Assembly (NCBI GenBank): GCA_002205965.3
Contig: NADL03000070.1
Span: forward strand, 62,001-126,000
Reading direction: 5' to 3'
DNA: 64,000 nucleotides
From: Kappaphycus alvarezii
Taxonomy: Eukaryota > Rhodophyta > Florideophyceae > Gigartinales > Solieriaceae
Shown: positions 31,440-43,411 of the stretch, one piece after another
How positions within the stretch are numbered: position 1 is the first letter of the stretch
Layout: every line of letters starts with the position of its first letter
Notes under the pieces: generated by a model
Database searches by the model: none
Told to the model about the DNA's origin: nothing
Seen by the model: the letters and a program-made list of their open reading frames with translations, nothing else
Program-made: the position numbers and the translations under genes

Positions 31440-33282
31440 TCAGGAGACAAAACCTGTCATCTCCGTATCCAATACACAACCACCGCTACGAGCCCACCCA
31501 ATATCACAACCCCCGCCACACTCCCGCCTATAATCCCGCCAGCCTTGCACCGCCCCCAGCACTACTCTCCACGACCGGTTCCTCCGCTCCATCACCGCCG
31601 TCACCTCATTCATTCCGGGAGTCGCCTCCATTTCTTCACCAGTTACTTCGCCTTGTTCATTCTCCGTATCTCCGGCCTGTTCTGGTCCCCCCACACTATC
31701 TTGCTCCATTGGCGACGTAGCTGGTACCGACTGACACTTGCCGTGGGGCCCACAACTCGCAACTCCATTACCTGCACTCGTAGAGTCCTCGTCCGTGTTC
31801 CCGTCCCGCCCCACTCCGTCACCCTCGTCACTGTTCCCTCCCTCTTCGCCAGTAGTGCTAGTGCTTTCTTCACCTACAACACTTCCTTCGCCTGTTCCAT
31901 TCCCGTCATTGCCTCCTTCGCCCTCGTCACTCTCGTCCACACCGCTCATTCCATCCCCGCCCCCACTTTCGGCCCCTCCGCTATTTCCATCCTCCTCATT
32001 GCTTACATCCCCTGCCTCGCCCTCATTACCGCTCCCGTCCTCATCGCTGCTGTCACCTTCCCCATCGCTCTCATTCACCCCATCACTCCCATCCGCGTCA
32101 GTGTCCCCGTTCTCCCCGCCACTGTCACCTCCCCCGTTGTTTCCATCCCCACCGCCGCTGCTGCTGTCCCCACCGCCATTATCATCCTCGGCGTTGCTTT
32201 CATTCTCATCATCCAACCCGTCCTGATCAACATTACCGTTCCATTGCTGCTGCTCTCATCCCCCCCAACGACCACCGACGGAATGGGCGTCGCACTTTGA
32301 CTCGGTCTGGCACTAGCACTAGCACTTGGGCTCGGGGACGGCCGCGGTGAAGCGCTAGGCGACGCTTGCGCAGACGGCTTTTGCGGCTTCAACGGCAGAC
32401 TATCCCCCACCGTTACCTGCACCGCGTTGATGCTTGTTTTGAACTCTGCTCCGACCTCCTCATCCACGTACATAAGGGTTGACCCTGACATTAATGCCTG
32501 GAACTGCGGCAAGGCACAACCCCTGCCCGAACTAACCATGGCGATAAGAACTGGATTACCGTTAGGATCGTATTGAACGAGCGGGCCGCCTGAATCACCG
32601 GTGCAAGAATCACATCCACCGGATTCTAGATAGCCGGCACAGATTTGACGTCCGAGAGTAGATCGCCGGTGTTTGGAATTGGCTTGTAGGCGGATTGACA
32701 GAGGGGAATGGCACGATTGGAAGGTCGACCTGGTTGAGAGTGACGAAGCCTGACGTAGGGAGAGGAGCCAGTGAGAGTGGTAGCGCCGTAACCATGAACG
32801 CGAACAAAGGAAGCGTCAGTAGGTAAAAGGGGGTTAGAATTGACAAGAAGTGGAATGGGAAGAGGGGGAGGAGAGGGGATGTAGAGGAGGGCAAGATCAA
32901 AGGGGCGGTCCGTAGAGACTACATAGGCCGGATGGTTGATGACGCGAGTGATAGCAAGTTCGTCAGTGGATGGAGGAAGGGAGGCTGTCCAGGTAGTATT
33001 GACGCGACAATGGGCAACGGTTAGGGCCCAATGCAAGGAGATGCGGCCTGCGGTGCAGCGACTGCGAGTCGAAGTGGCGGGGTTAGTAGGGGATAAGAGA
33101 AGGAGGGTGAAATGGGGTGGGGATAGGGGAGTGGGATCGCCGTTGATTACACGTGGGGTGTAGGGAGTTGGGGAGGGGTAGCACTTGGGGACAAGTGGCG
33201 GAACGGATGGTAGGAACGGGAATGAATCGGTAGTTGGAAAAAGAGAAGAAGAGAAGGAAAGGAGGATGTGAAGAAGAGTCAT
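31440..33282 (-). pseudogene. Secreted trypsin-like serine protease (S1) with acidic Gly/Asp/Ser tail, frameshifted
   Basis: The start is the ATG at 33,282, giving a hydrophobic leader (MTLLHILLSF), so the product is probably secreted. Next come RVINGDPTPL (the S1 activation-site style), LTVAHC with catalytic His, FDLALL with catalytic Asp, ICAGYLESGGCDSCTGDSGGPL with catalytic Ser near 32,600, and a Ser/Pro tract (SPSPSAS type). A 250-residue Gly/Asp/Glu/Ser-rich acidic tail runs to a stop at 31,440. The blocks lie in different frames with changes near 32,780, 32,700, 32,655 and 32,245. All three catalytic residues are present. Either this is a young pseudogene or the sequence has indel errors; the long tail that stays open argues it was recently coding. 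Confidence 0.7.
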
Positions 33283-34839
33283 TTCTTTGGGGCGGGCGGT
33301 TAAGTTATGGAGTGGTTGGCTGCGAGTGGGTAGAGAAAGGGTTGATTGCGGGTTGTGAGGAGGAAAGGATGAGAGGGGATCGGGGAAGAACGACGGTGAA
33401 TGCAAAGAGTGGACTGATGCGGGTAGAATGTGAGTGGTAAACGAGAAGGGATGGGAGATGTTTGGTGCGGGCAGTTGTGAGGAGTGGGGAGAGGAGAACG
33501 GGGCGAAAGGACGGGGGGAGGAGGGAGAGTGTAGAGGACGTGTGGACAACTTTGCGGGCGTATGGCGGTAATGGCGACGGACGAATAAGGTGGCTTTTGA
33601 TGTACTGATCTGTGGTGGAGGAATAAGGGTTTTGGAAGGGTCGACTATACAGTTGCATGGCCGAGGAAAGTGGTCAGTTGGGTCTATTGGCTTGTATGTT
33701 GAGGTCGCATCTCGAGAGGACCACCACGTGGCACACCGATACCATCGCTACACCAGTATTTTGGTTTTTTTTCTGTGCTCCTTATGATCGTTGCAAATCC
33801 AAGTAAAACATCAGGGCTGAGGATCAAGCTTTTTTGATCCCTTTTATTCCACAGAAACGCTGGGACAACTTTAAAATTTACCAAATTTTGAAAATGTAAA
33901 CGGCTTTTTTTATTTTCACACTGTAAAAATTCGAAAATACAGTTTTTGTGTAATTCTGCTGCATACGGCTAATAGTCCTGGAAGCACTACCGTACCTCTC
34001 TTTAATTAGAAATTCAACAATACTACAAGCTTGTACCCTCGATGGAAAGCTTGTAGTGTTTATACAGTACTGTACAAGCTCGTACAGTACTGGACAATTA
34101 CAAACTTCTTGGCTAGCGCAGTGCTAAGTAACTGCGCCAGAATTATCACAAGATTTTACAAATCCGTCACAGATTTCATAACAAGTGGATCCTTCAACTT
34201 GGCTCACGTTTCATTTCTGGGACTAAAGTTTTTTTGCTATTTTTATATCCAGATTCCCTTCAACCATGTTGTGTTCCATGACCAACTGTCACGGTTGTAC
34301 TCTACAGTGCACTGTACGGTATTATTCCGATAACCAAAATCTTTCCTTTGGATTCCACATGTACAAGAAAATCAATGACGTTAACATCATTGGCAACATT
34401 CACTCTACAATGTGGTGCAGCGTTGTAAACAGGCCGGCATACAATACCTATTGCTAACATTAACAGGTACGTTGGCAAATTTTACGAACCCTTTGCTCCC
34501 TTACATCGTGTTTACAACTTGTATTAAACTGTAAGGTAGTATTCAAAAACTAAACTCTTTCTAGCTCTAGTCCGCCGCCAAATCCGCCAAGACAGGAACC
34601 CTCGGTAAGAACCTGGTGTTTCATGTTGGCCATTTGCAATAGAGTGCAGCAAAATTACGTAGACATTGCAATACACTACCATATGATGCAACTTTTGGTA
34701 GATGGATGCGCAGGCCGATCGTGACTGCTGTAGTAAATTCTTGCGCGGTTCGCAGAATGAAATTGCTTTTCTTCGTACGGTACTGCACGTACCGCCTTTC
34801 TCTGGTAGCTACAGTAGAAGAGTTTGCTGGCAAAATACT
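33283..34839. other. Stretch without recognised gene
   Basis: Upstream of the protease ATG the minus-strand frame stays open to 33,549, but with low-complexity Ser/Pro content, so I kept the later start. Further on there is no motif. A cluster of gtacagtac palindromes lies at 34,059-34,095. Confidence 0.45.
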
Positions 34840-34967
34840 GTAGGGGAATTTTTGGGCTATTTTAATGTATGGAAGATGTGGTCGGTTATATCCACGCGGC
34901 TAATGCCTTATGTGGGATAAGTCGTCGCTGATGGGTAACACTACAGTACATGACTTCCTTACAGAGC
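34840..34967 (-). repeat. Beta-family 3' end (left arm of inverted pair)
   Basis: On the minus strand this reads gctctgtaaggaagtcatg, ataacgcattagccgcg-like sequence, 'ataaccgaccacatcttccat' and the terminus. It is a close inverted match of 35,602-35,738. Confidence 0.75.
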
Positions 34968-35207
34968 CGGCTCAATGCCGGCGAGCAGGCATGCCGCGTT
35001 GGACATACTGTAGTGATTAGCCCCCATGGTTGTGCAGAGTACTACTGTAAGTACTTTGCACTTTGCACATGCAAACTTTCCACCCCCGTTTGCAAATTAC
35101 AGTCTTATTTTAATAATTACAACAACATGGAAAATTGTCAATCGCTCATACCGTACTATTTACAATTTGGGTAATTTATTATTTGCAACGTAATGCCATT
35201 TCATAAA

Positions 35208-35310
35208 CGGGGGAAATGTGGGGTGGTTTAATATTTGAAAGATATGTCGGTTGTGGGCCGGAATATCCAACAGTGTAACGCCACATGTTCCATTAGGGAT
35301 TGAGTCCAAT
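35208..35310 (-). repeat. Beta-family 3' end
   Basis: On the minus strand: 'ctcaatccctaatggaacat', gtggc, then 'gacatatctttcaaatatta' and the C-rich end. The first part also occurs ahead of the terminus at 36,375-36,400, showing that it belongs to the beta 3' UTR. Confidence 0.7.
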
Positions 35311-35601
35311 GATTTGGCGTGAACAAATTTGCTTTTCAAAAGTTTCCTATTCATCAAAACAAATTGAACATAGATTTTGAGAGCTCATACTCGAGAAAAT
35401 TGCGATAAATGCAACTGGCCTGTTGTCCATCACATGTTTCAACTATCATTCGATGCCAACTACCACGTGTCCACGTGTACAATCTGCAATCATTTAAAAT
35501 ATTGTATTTTGAACCTTCATTGAATTGCATTCCTCTTGTTCTCGTCACATGGGCCGTATTACGACCGATATTTCTACGTACTTTGAAAGTACCGTACTGT
35601 A

Positions 35602-35738
35602 GCTCTGTAAGGAAGGTCATGTACTGTACTGTAGTGTTACCCATCAGCGACGACTTATTCCACATAACGCATTAGCCGCGCGGATATAACCGACCACATC
35701 TTCCATGCTTTAAAATAACCCAAAAATTCCCCCCCGTA
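35602..35738 (+). repeat. Beta-family 3' end (right arm of inverted pair)
   Basis: Holds the same ~130 bases as 34,840-34,967 in opposite orientation, ending 'ttaaaataacccaaaaattcccccc'. Confidence 0.75.
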
Positions 35739-35754
35739 CTGTAGTGCTCTATTG

Positions 35755-35965
35755 ATTAGCCTACGTTTTTCGATGCCAGCCGCCGCGCTTCCTCCGCCAC
35801 GCTTGAGTTGCGGGATCTAATTACTCGTTTCTCATTCTGTCTTCAAGGGATGCAAGCCCGCCAGGTGAGCACCCGTCGTCTGCTTGAGTAGTATTTCTTC
35901 AATGACTTCTGCACGTCTGAGTGTTTTGTTCCCTACTCGTAAAGATTTCACACACAAGTTTTTTG
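35755..35965 (+). pseudogene. Alpha non-LTR retrotransposon C-terminal fragment
   Basis: The frame ends CLQGMQARQVSTRRLLE and a stop at about 35,890, matching the alpha C-terminus at about 4655-4705 (LLELQARQVLTRRISD). Downstream bases 'taaagatttcacacacaag' also match 'taaagattccacacacatgg' near 4790, so the 3' UTR is shared. It is 5' truncated. Confidence 0.6.
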
Positions 35966-36018
35966 CTCCTTACAGTACTGTACAGTACAGTATTGTACAG
36001 TGTAGTACAGTACTTTCT
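35966..36018. repeat. Run of GTAC-containing palindromes
   Basis: The stretch 'ttacagtactgtacagtacagtattgtacagtgtagtacagtac' is built from overlapping tacagtac/gtactgta units. It can fold on itself on either strand. Confidence 0.75.
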
Positions 36019-36129
36019 TGTTTGCTGACCTCACTCAATGCTGCGAAAATGTGCGAAAGTGAGGAGATACGAATCATTCTTCGCCAATTCTGCCAGATGC
36101 ACAGTACAGTAGACTCATTCCCGTCCCTA

Positions 36130-36470
36130 TCTCTACTCTCGGAGGTTGGCACCCAGATGCCACGCGGCTACTAAGCGACGTCGCACGGAATGTGGCGGTA
36201 AGGACAATGGAGACGTACGGAAAGGTTAAAGAAGTCCTCACTCAAAGGCACGCCGCAGCGGCAGTCATGTCCAATGCTGCCTGCCTGATGGGCCAACTCC
36301 GGCCCACTCTTTAGGGTGACGCGGCCACGCGGCCATGCTGCTAACCCGAACTCTGTAAGCTCGCACCCACTCACCTCAATCCCTAATGGAACATGTGGCC
36401 TCACTTCAAGAAATGACATTACTTTCGAAATAATAAATTACCCAAAATTTTCCCCTTTTTGTTTTGGTTG
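36130..36470 (+). pseudogene. Beta retrotransposon 3' fragment with C-terminal coding end
   Basis: The end of the beta protein is readable with one frame: a Gly-Gly/Val-Trp/Gly-Thr start, SDVARNVAVRTMETYGKVKE, then LTQRHAAAAVMSNAACLMGQL and a stop near 36,312. Some 110 bases later the terminus 'aaattacccaaaattttcccc' follows at 36,428-36,465. This copy directly links the coding C-terminus to the 3' motif. Confidence 0.8.
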
Positions 36471-36639
36471 TCACGCTTTTTCGCAAGTCGCTACCCGTAC
36501 AAAGATAGTAATTCGCACCCACGTGACCGATGGCACGACTGCAATACGCAAAGATGAAGTCCCTACGCATTTCAACAAAGTACAAACGCCAGACGATACG
36601 ATCGTCCTTGCATATTCTGATCATTTGCCAGTGTGCAGT

Positions 36640-37162
36640 GTGTTTGTCACTTCTACAGAGCAATATGTCTGGTTCGGTGAGAACGCACGGAATTAAGACA
36701 GTTCTCGGCAATAACCGATGAGTGACAATCAGTGTAAACGCTGCAGCCGCTGTGACGGCAAATACTGCATGCCTTATGGCTAATCTTACTGAAGTCTTTT
36801 GAGGGACACCGTGAGAGTCCCTTGTGACCTTCCATCAGATAGCGCCACCTACACACCACGACCCTGGCTTACAGCCACGATATCTTTCAAAATGAAAGCA
36901 CCCTACACTTTCCCTCCCCCATCCTGTAAACGCAGGCAATGCAACCTGTTGAGTCATCCTATAAGCATTTACTCATTTGTTCTCTCCAGTCTGCACTTGA
37001 CTGACCAGTTCGACAGTGTCTCCGGTAATTGACCTTTACCTCATGTTTCTCCTTTCTTGGTCCCCCATGCCTACTTTGGTATTGCACCAATTCTTTGATT
37101 TGCTTTGGAACGTAGGGTAACCTACTTTTCAATTATTAAAACACCACAATTTTCCCCCTTTA
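36640..37162 (+). pseudogene. Second beta retrotransposon 3' fragment
   Basis: A diverged C-terminus (NAAAAVTANTACLMANL, stop near 36,800) lies upstream of a terminus at 37,113-37,162 ('cttttcaattattaaaacaccacaattttccccc'). The UTR is longer than in the neighbouring copy. Several frameshifts are present. Confidence 0.6.
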
Positions 37163-37892
37163 CCTCACGTCTTTTCTGTAATTTGACCATCCAGTTCTTA
37201 ATAGTCGGTCAGTGAGTGTACACTCCAGAAACATCATGAGTATAGAGTATAATAGATTTACATGCAAATTCAAAGGCACACCGTACTGTTTTAGTAGGGT
37301 GTGGCTGTTTACAAAGGTTACGCCTGCAGGCCCCTACATTTGAGGGAAATGAGGACAGCAGTCCTTCAGTGCCAATCATCAGTGCCAAACTAGAGTACTA
37401 GTCTGACAACCTGACGTGTGCAGCTAATCGCAGAGTACAATACAGAGTAACCTGCAGAATGCGCACCTCGTAAAGTATCCAGAAACTCCACAGGGATGGG
37501 CCTTATCGTCTAACTTGACTGAGACTACACGCTTGTCTACGCCATGTGACATGCACAAGTATATATATGCCAATATACGGTATCTACACTCCGGTACAAA
37601 TTACTGGGTACCAACCCACATATCTACCACAGTAAATTAACCCCCCATTTCAACAGTATACTTCTGACGTCAAGGTGTCCATGAAACATGTACGGATCTA
37701 TGCTTTTGTCCCGGCTGCAAAAAGAGGGCTTTCTAAAAGCTACGGGCACGCGAGTTGTGTTGGGATTTGCGAGCGTTCTGCACAAGTCCTGCAATGCCAT
37801 ATCCTTTTGGGATGACTCTGTTTAGACCGAAACCACCCGGATATTCTCAGCTACAACGGTCAGGTTCCTATTGATGAGAGGATCTTATCAAT

Positions 37893-37992
37893 AGTCTGGA
37901 GGGGCCCTCCAAGGACATTGCAGGAATGTTCATCAACACTAAGTCTGGAGGGGCCCTCCCAAGGACATTGCAGGAATGTTCATCAACACCAG
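37893..37992 (+). repeat. 49-base tandem duplication
   Basis: 'agtctggaggggccctcc' with 'aaggacattgcaggaatg' and 'ttcatcaacac' is repeated head-to-tail, the second copy with one extra C. The near-identity implies a recent duplication. Confidence 0.85.
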
Positions 37993-38019
37993 TAGAACAG
38001 TATTCAACTGCCAGCATCG

Positions 38020-38095
38020 TAATGATGAAGGGTACAGGACTAACCGACCACATCTTCCATGCATTAAAATAACCCAAAAATTTTCCCCTTTAGCC
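38020..38095 (+). repeat. Beta-family 3' end
   Basis: 'aaccgaccacatcttccatgcattaaaataacccaaaaattttcccc' is very close to 35,685-35,733. Confidence 0.75.
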
Positions 38096-41000
38096 AAGCG
38101 TTGAACATAAGCATAATAACTAATTTTCAAGGCGCGCCGACAGATTGGGAAAATAATGATATCTGTTAGTGTTGCAGGACAATACCTCGCTTCTACCTTG
38201 CAAGCTATTGTACATAGATAGGAACTGAGATAATTTGGGTAAGTATTCTCTAGATCTTTGCTACACAACGCCTTTTTAACAAACTACTCATTTTATCACT
38301 GCTATATGTGTATGCAACACTACGAGGTTACTGCATAAAAGCAGTTGCAGCTATCAACTGCTTTTTGCCGTCGGGGTGCAGAACTCCCCTTTCTCTCCGC
38401 CGAAGGGAAAAAAGGGGGGGTGTCTCCATTGAGATGTACGGATTGGCTGGAACCCATTTGGAGTTGCAAATCTGCGTGTCTCTCCGCCTGTTTCTAGAGA
38501 TAATTACACGTGTAATGTGATATAAAATAGAAAATAGGCAACAAAATTCGTAGATGAGGCAAACAACCGCTCAGCGACAGTCTTACATGCCAGTAATGCC
38601 CGAATGATGTCTCGAGGACCTACATGACTTTGGAGCATGTCAACCGCAAACGATGCCAATGTGTACCGTAGCTCCTAACTTCAGTCTCAAGAATCCCTAC
38701 TACGTTCTTATCGATTTTCAAACAGAAAATTGCGATTCAGGGCGTGCATATTACAACGCGTCTCGAAAACTGGTCCAGGGACGAGTTGAAGAGAGACAGG
38801 ATCGTGTCTCAGAGGGCCGCGCTTCAGTAAACTCACATCGTTACACCAGGTGTGAGACTCATTTACCGTATACATACCGCTGCATGGCCCGAGCGCAGAG
38901 GCATTATGGCTCATCTGTCTGTATAACAGAACCGCCTTGCTGAGGTGCTCGGTTCTTAGTAATTCGGAAAATCAATGTTTTGTTCAGGCAGCCACTGGGC
39001 CAATCCTCGGCATTCATTCTACTTCAGCCAGACTACCAAAGTTAAGGGCGTCGAATCAAAGCAAGAGGTCGAGTTCTGTAAGAAAGACGCCTCTTGATAC
39101 CGAGTAGACCCTAACGGTTTGCTACCGAATCAAGTATGGAAACAAGAGATACTGTAGTAGAAAGTGTGCTTGCTCCGATGGGGTATGCTTAGTGAAGTAA
39201 GTGCTGTCTAAAATGGAGTCCTAAAAGGATACTAAATCATCAACAATCTTTGACTGTCTATAGTATTGGCGATAACTCCACCCTCACTCAGTATTTACAT
39301 ATTCTACTCAGTGGCTATGTAAGAGTCGAATGGACAAAGGTCATATCATACTATTACTAATAGAGGATTTTACAGGTCCCCTGTCTACGATTTGTAGCAT
39401 TTGTCGAAGTGGTTTAGACTTATGGCATATCGATTGGATTCTGTCGATGACAAAAGATTTGGTTCACCACTTTGGTTTCCGAGCCCAAACAGAATGACCT
39501 ATCTGGTCGAACTAAATACTGAACCGCTCAGTAACCACTTAGAGAAAAATTAAAGGCATTACTACATTACTTGCCTCCTTCTCTGTACGGATTAATTACT
39601 GCTGATGCAGTAAATGCATCACAAATCATAATAGCACCGCTCAGTAGGATGAAATATAACAAAAGAAGTAGACACGTTTCTTATCAGTGTTTTGCTGTCT
39701 CATTGTAATTTCTAAACGATCAAATAAAGAAGAGAAAACTTACGCATATTACAGTCCCGTTGAGGTTTAGAATTCCCGTGCTTTGTGATAGAATTCGAGT
39801 GACTAACCACTGAGTCACTCGGACAGATTCTCATCTCTCGGCTCCAGCAAACGAGAAGACGACCGTCAAGGTTAATATTTAACGCAGTCTTCCTTAATCA
39901 GGCTCAGCGAGGCTCATTATGGCCTTCTACCCTTAGCTTTGGCTGTCTCTGTCACAGCTAACTAGGATTCCTTGACTATCACTGCCATCTCGGTTCTATT
40001 CAAGGTCGTTTAATATTTCGATTTTCATCGTGGCATCTTTTCTTGTAAGTACTATTACTACGCCGGGAGCTTTCAATGCTTTTTATAAGCTTAGTGAGAC
40101 TTGGTGCCGAAACTTTGTTCTTCTCACTTTGCTAGTGCAAGAATAAGTTTAACCTTTGCAAGTTTGTGTTTATCTTCTGTACCAGACTCAATTCAATCTC
40201 TAAGAAAATTTCCTAGCTATCCCAACAATAAATTTGCAGGGACTAGGATCTAGTCCACACGACTTTAAATGGGTTGTACACTAAAGCAGTGGATATAGGC
40301 CGTAAATTTATTAGAGCCGGACATACGAACGAGGAAAAAATGGATTGTAACGCCAAAAATAGCTCGGCAATTCTCTTTCACTTTGATACGGTACTATTGT
40401 AATCTTAAAAGTAAAATTTTCTTTCAATACAAGCTCAGTGAGATAATGTGGCATTAACGTCAACAAAGCCTTTCCCTCTCTTCAGTAACATGTATATTTT
40501 CGTAATTTTTAGGATTAGGAATCATCATTTGTCATAAGGCATTCGGAATTTTTAGTTCTTGGATTCCTAGAATAATACTTTTGAGAAAGAAAGAGATCTG
40601 AACAAGGATAATTAAAAGTATTTCATCTTCAAGCAGTATTTTGACCGTTAGTTGGAAGAAGAATAATGTCAATGCCACATATATTTAGCTATGGAGAACC
40701 GGTTATACTTCTAATTTGTAAAAATTCTCTAGAGAACTCTGCAAGAGAAATGTAACTGTTGCATTATCCAAAGGCTATCTTTATTTCGACCAGATGCTTT
40801 TATTAATGATTTCTTTAAGCGAAAATTCTTTTAATGCGAAGAAGAACTTTAAAATCATCAGTTATCTTAATTATCTGCTTCTACATCTAATGAAACTGAT
40901 AAATCATTTAAGTTTCATTTTTCATTTTTTTAAGCAATACCAATGGTTTGTTTCGATAATTATTCTATAAATATAGAGAAATGGTGGATTTCGCATTTAA

Positions 41001-42450
41001 AAATTCCCTGCATCCTTATCATGGACAAGATTAAATTAGATTCCAAACACAATGCTGGATCTTTTGAGTGCTTTCAGAACATTTGGACCTTATATATATT
41101 ATTATTGACACGTATTTAGAACTTTGAACTTAAACATCTTCAAAATCAGCCCATGATATAATGAAAAGATTTTTCGTAAACCATTAAATCATTTGAGGTC
41201 GTAGTTTTTGTCCCCAACAACTTGAGAAGGAAGCAAGGTCACCTTTCATGAAAGCAATGTGGTTCAGCATTCTATGAGATAAGCATTTGGATTCGATAAC
41301 CATGAGGTATTTAAGATCTACCAAAGGAGGACCACCACTTAAACTGACGTAATATTGACACTTTCACTATCATTTCTCTCAACTATATGGATTGAACTGA
41401 AATATCTACAGTATATGTTCAATTTCAAGTTACGTTGTGCATACAATTAAGGACCTTATTCCATACATTGAGCAGATCATTGTCTGATTAACCGGAACAG
41501 CTACCACCCTGGTCTAGCTGTGTGGCTAATTTCCCTGGAAGAGCTAGATGATACAATATTGATTTATGGATAGTATAAAAAACCTTTATTGGAAGCAATA
41601 AATAATTTTCAGAGGTTATCATTTCCTAAGAGAGGTATTATTTCTTTTACTGGCTACTCTTATTTTTACTGCTTTCTCTGTAGCTCAATACGCATGTATC
41701 ATCTCTTTATGTATCTGAGTATCTGCGTAATAAAAGTAATTTTCTCTAAAGTTCAAAGAAATAAGCGTCAATCTGTTCGATAGAGACCGGTAGCTTAAAA
41801 TTTAGTCTAATTAAGTATAAATTGAGAGCTCTAAAATGATATTCAAAACTTGGCAAAAAATTATCAGTATTCTGGGAATTTATTTCTCATAATTTTGACA
41901 TCATCACATTAAAAAACATGTAATACATCTCATTTATTTTTCATGCTACAAGCGCCCTAAAACTGAGACTTATTTTCATGATTTGAATAAAAAGCTTTGT
42001 ACAAATATAGGATTTAAATACAAAGAAACCTTTTGTAATATACTGGTTTAAAAAATTTAAATTATGAATCGATTTTCTATGGCTAAAAATCGGTGGTCCG
42101 CATCTCCTTATGTGTTGCGACTTAAGAGTGGTTTCAAATTACAATAATTGTCCCTACAGGGAATAGACTTGCGCTAACAACTGGCCAAGATAGTTTAAAC
42201 GGCTAACTAGCAGAACTAATGGTAAGTTTCCTAAGTGTAAGCCAAGCAAACATATTAACCTCCAATTTGGTATTCATTGATTGGATTTCAGAGGTTTTGC
42301 GGTTGGTTTCTCTTATTTCTTTCATAGTAGAACACAGGGGTCTTATTTATTGAGAGTGGAAAATAAAATGCTAGTTCAGGCTTGAACTCTCCACTGCACT
42401 AGATAATTTGGACATTCTCTTTTGCAAGAATAAATGCAAACCCGAATTGT
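38096..42450. other. AT-rich stretch without recognised gene
   Basis: All frames are short and there is no recognisable domain. Base composition turns visibly AT-rich from about 39 kb. Around 40,105-40,120 'cttggtgccgaaac' resembles a retroelement primer site, but no LTR pair or gag was found near it. Confidence 0.5.
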
Positions 42451-42556
42451 AGTCAGTCTTGGCAGGTGATAGAATGCAGGACTGCATCATTGTTCTTGAG
42501 TTCGGAACAGTATTTTCTCACTGTGGAATCTCCGCGACACCCCTCCTCGAGCGAAC

Positions 42557-43400
42557 CTATTCACTAAATGTAATGACTCTAAGCCATTCACGATGCTGTG
42601 CAAAGGTATTGCCAACTAAGTTCTTTGTAAGTGAGTCGGCCTTGTTTTGTAACGTAGGGATGTACTTGACCTCCACTTCCATGTTCTCGACAGCGTCTTG
42701 AACACGGTTGAACTTAATTTCAATATGCTTCACTTTGCGCAGGCCGTGAAGTTCATTTGCCCACGAGATTGATCCAAGGTTCTTCTGGAATACATTAGTT
42801 GGATGTTCTTTCACATATTTCAGTTCGAGTAAGACGGATTTGATCCATATAGTTTCTTTGATACATGCTGAAAGTGCGTTAAATTCGGAATCTGGAGATG
42901 ATATTGCAGTAAATGTCAGGAGTTGGACTTCCACAGATGGGACTGCCATTGGCCATAATAAAAAATGTAGTGCGCGATCGACATTTAGCTTCGTCCTGCG
43001 CACAGTCCGCATCGCAATACGGCTCAAAGCTTACTGTGTCACTTTGTCGTAGTTGTACAACGTGATTGGTAGTTCCCTTGAGATAGCCCACAATGCTTTT
43101 TAACGTCTTCCAGTGACGCGGCGCTGGACTAGCCATGAGCTTGACGACCATAGACACTGCAGTAGATATTTCTGGTCTTGCGAGTTAATAAGTAGATGAG
43201 GCTACCAACAGCGCTCTGACAGGGTGCTGTTTTCAATACATACTCTTAAGATGGGGACAAAGGGGACGGTTTCTCATATCAAACGTTTCTGAGAGATAGG
43301 AGAGTCTTTGACGGCTTTGCCATCGCCACCGAAGTGTAGTATTGCGTTGCAAAGCGAGCGAAGCGCAGCAATAGCTTGACCTTAAAAAGTTCAAGCTCCT
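42557..43400 (-). pseudogene. pol: Ty1/copia pol fragment (RT end and RNase H)
   Basis: On the minus strand: YLSETFDMRN (RT connection), the 'AVGSLIYLLTRKTR' block in broken frame, VVKLMASPAPRHWKTLKSIVGYLKGT, then CDADCAQD with a first Asp of RNase H, EFNALSACIKETIWIKSVL, HIEIKFNRVQDAVEN and QNKADSLTKNL. The last is the diagnostic copia ending ('H.EI+.H..R......V..V.T..Q.AD..TK.L'). Frameshifts are present. No integrase precedes it and no LTR was identified. Confidence 0.8.
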
Positions 43401-43411
43401 ACTAGAGGTTT

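Noticed and set aside
31353-32300. Long plus-strand open frames (up to 315 codons) opposite the acidic tail, rich in Pro, Ser, Thr, Ile and Val
   Set aside because: They are mirror frames of the Gly/Asp/Ser low-complexity tail on the minus strand. They have no domain, and composition explains the openness.
40100-40125. Retroelement primer site 'tggtgccgaaac' as evidence of an LTR element at 39.7-40.1 kb
   Set aside because: No LTR pair, gag or pol is found around it; a 12-base match is not enough.
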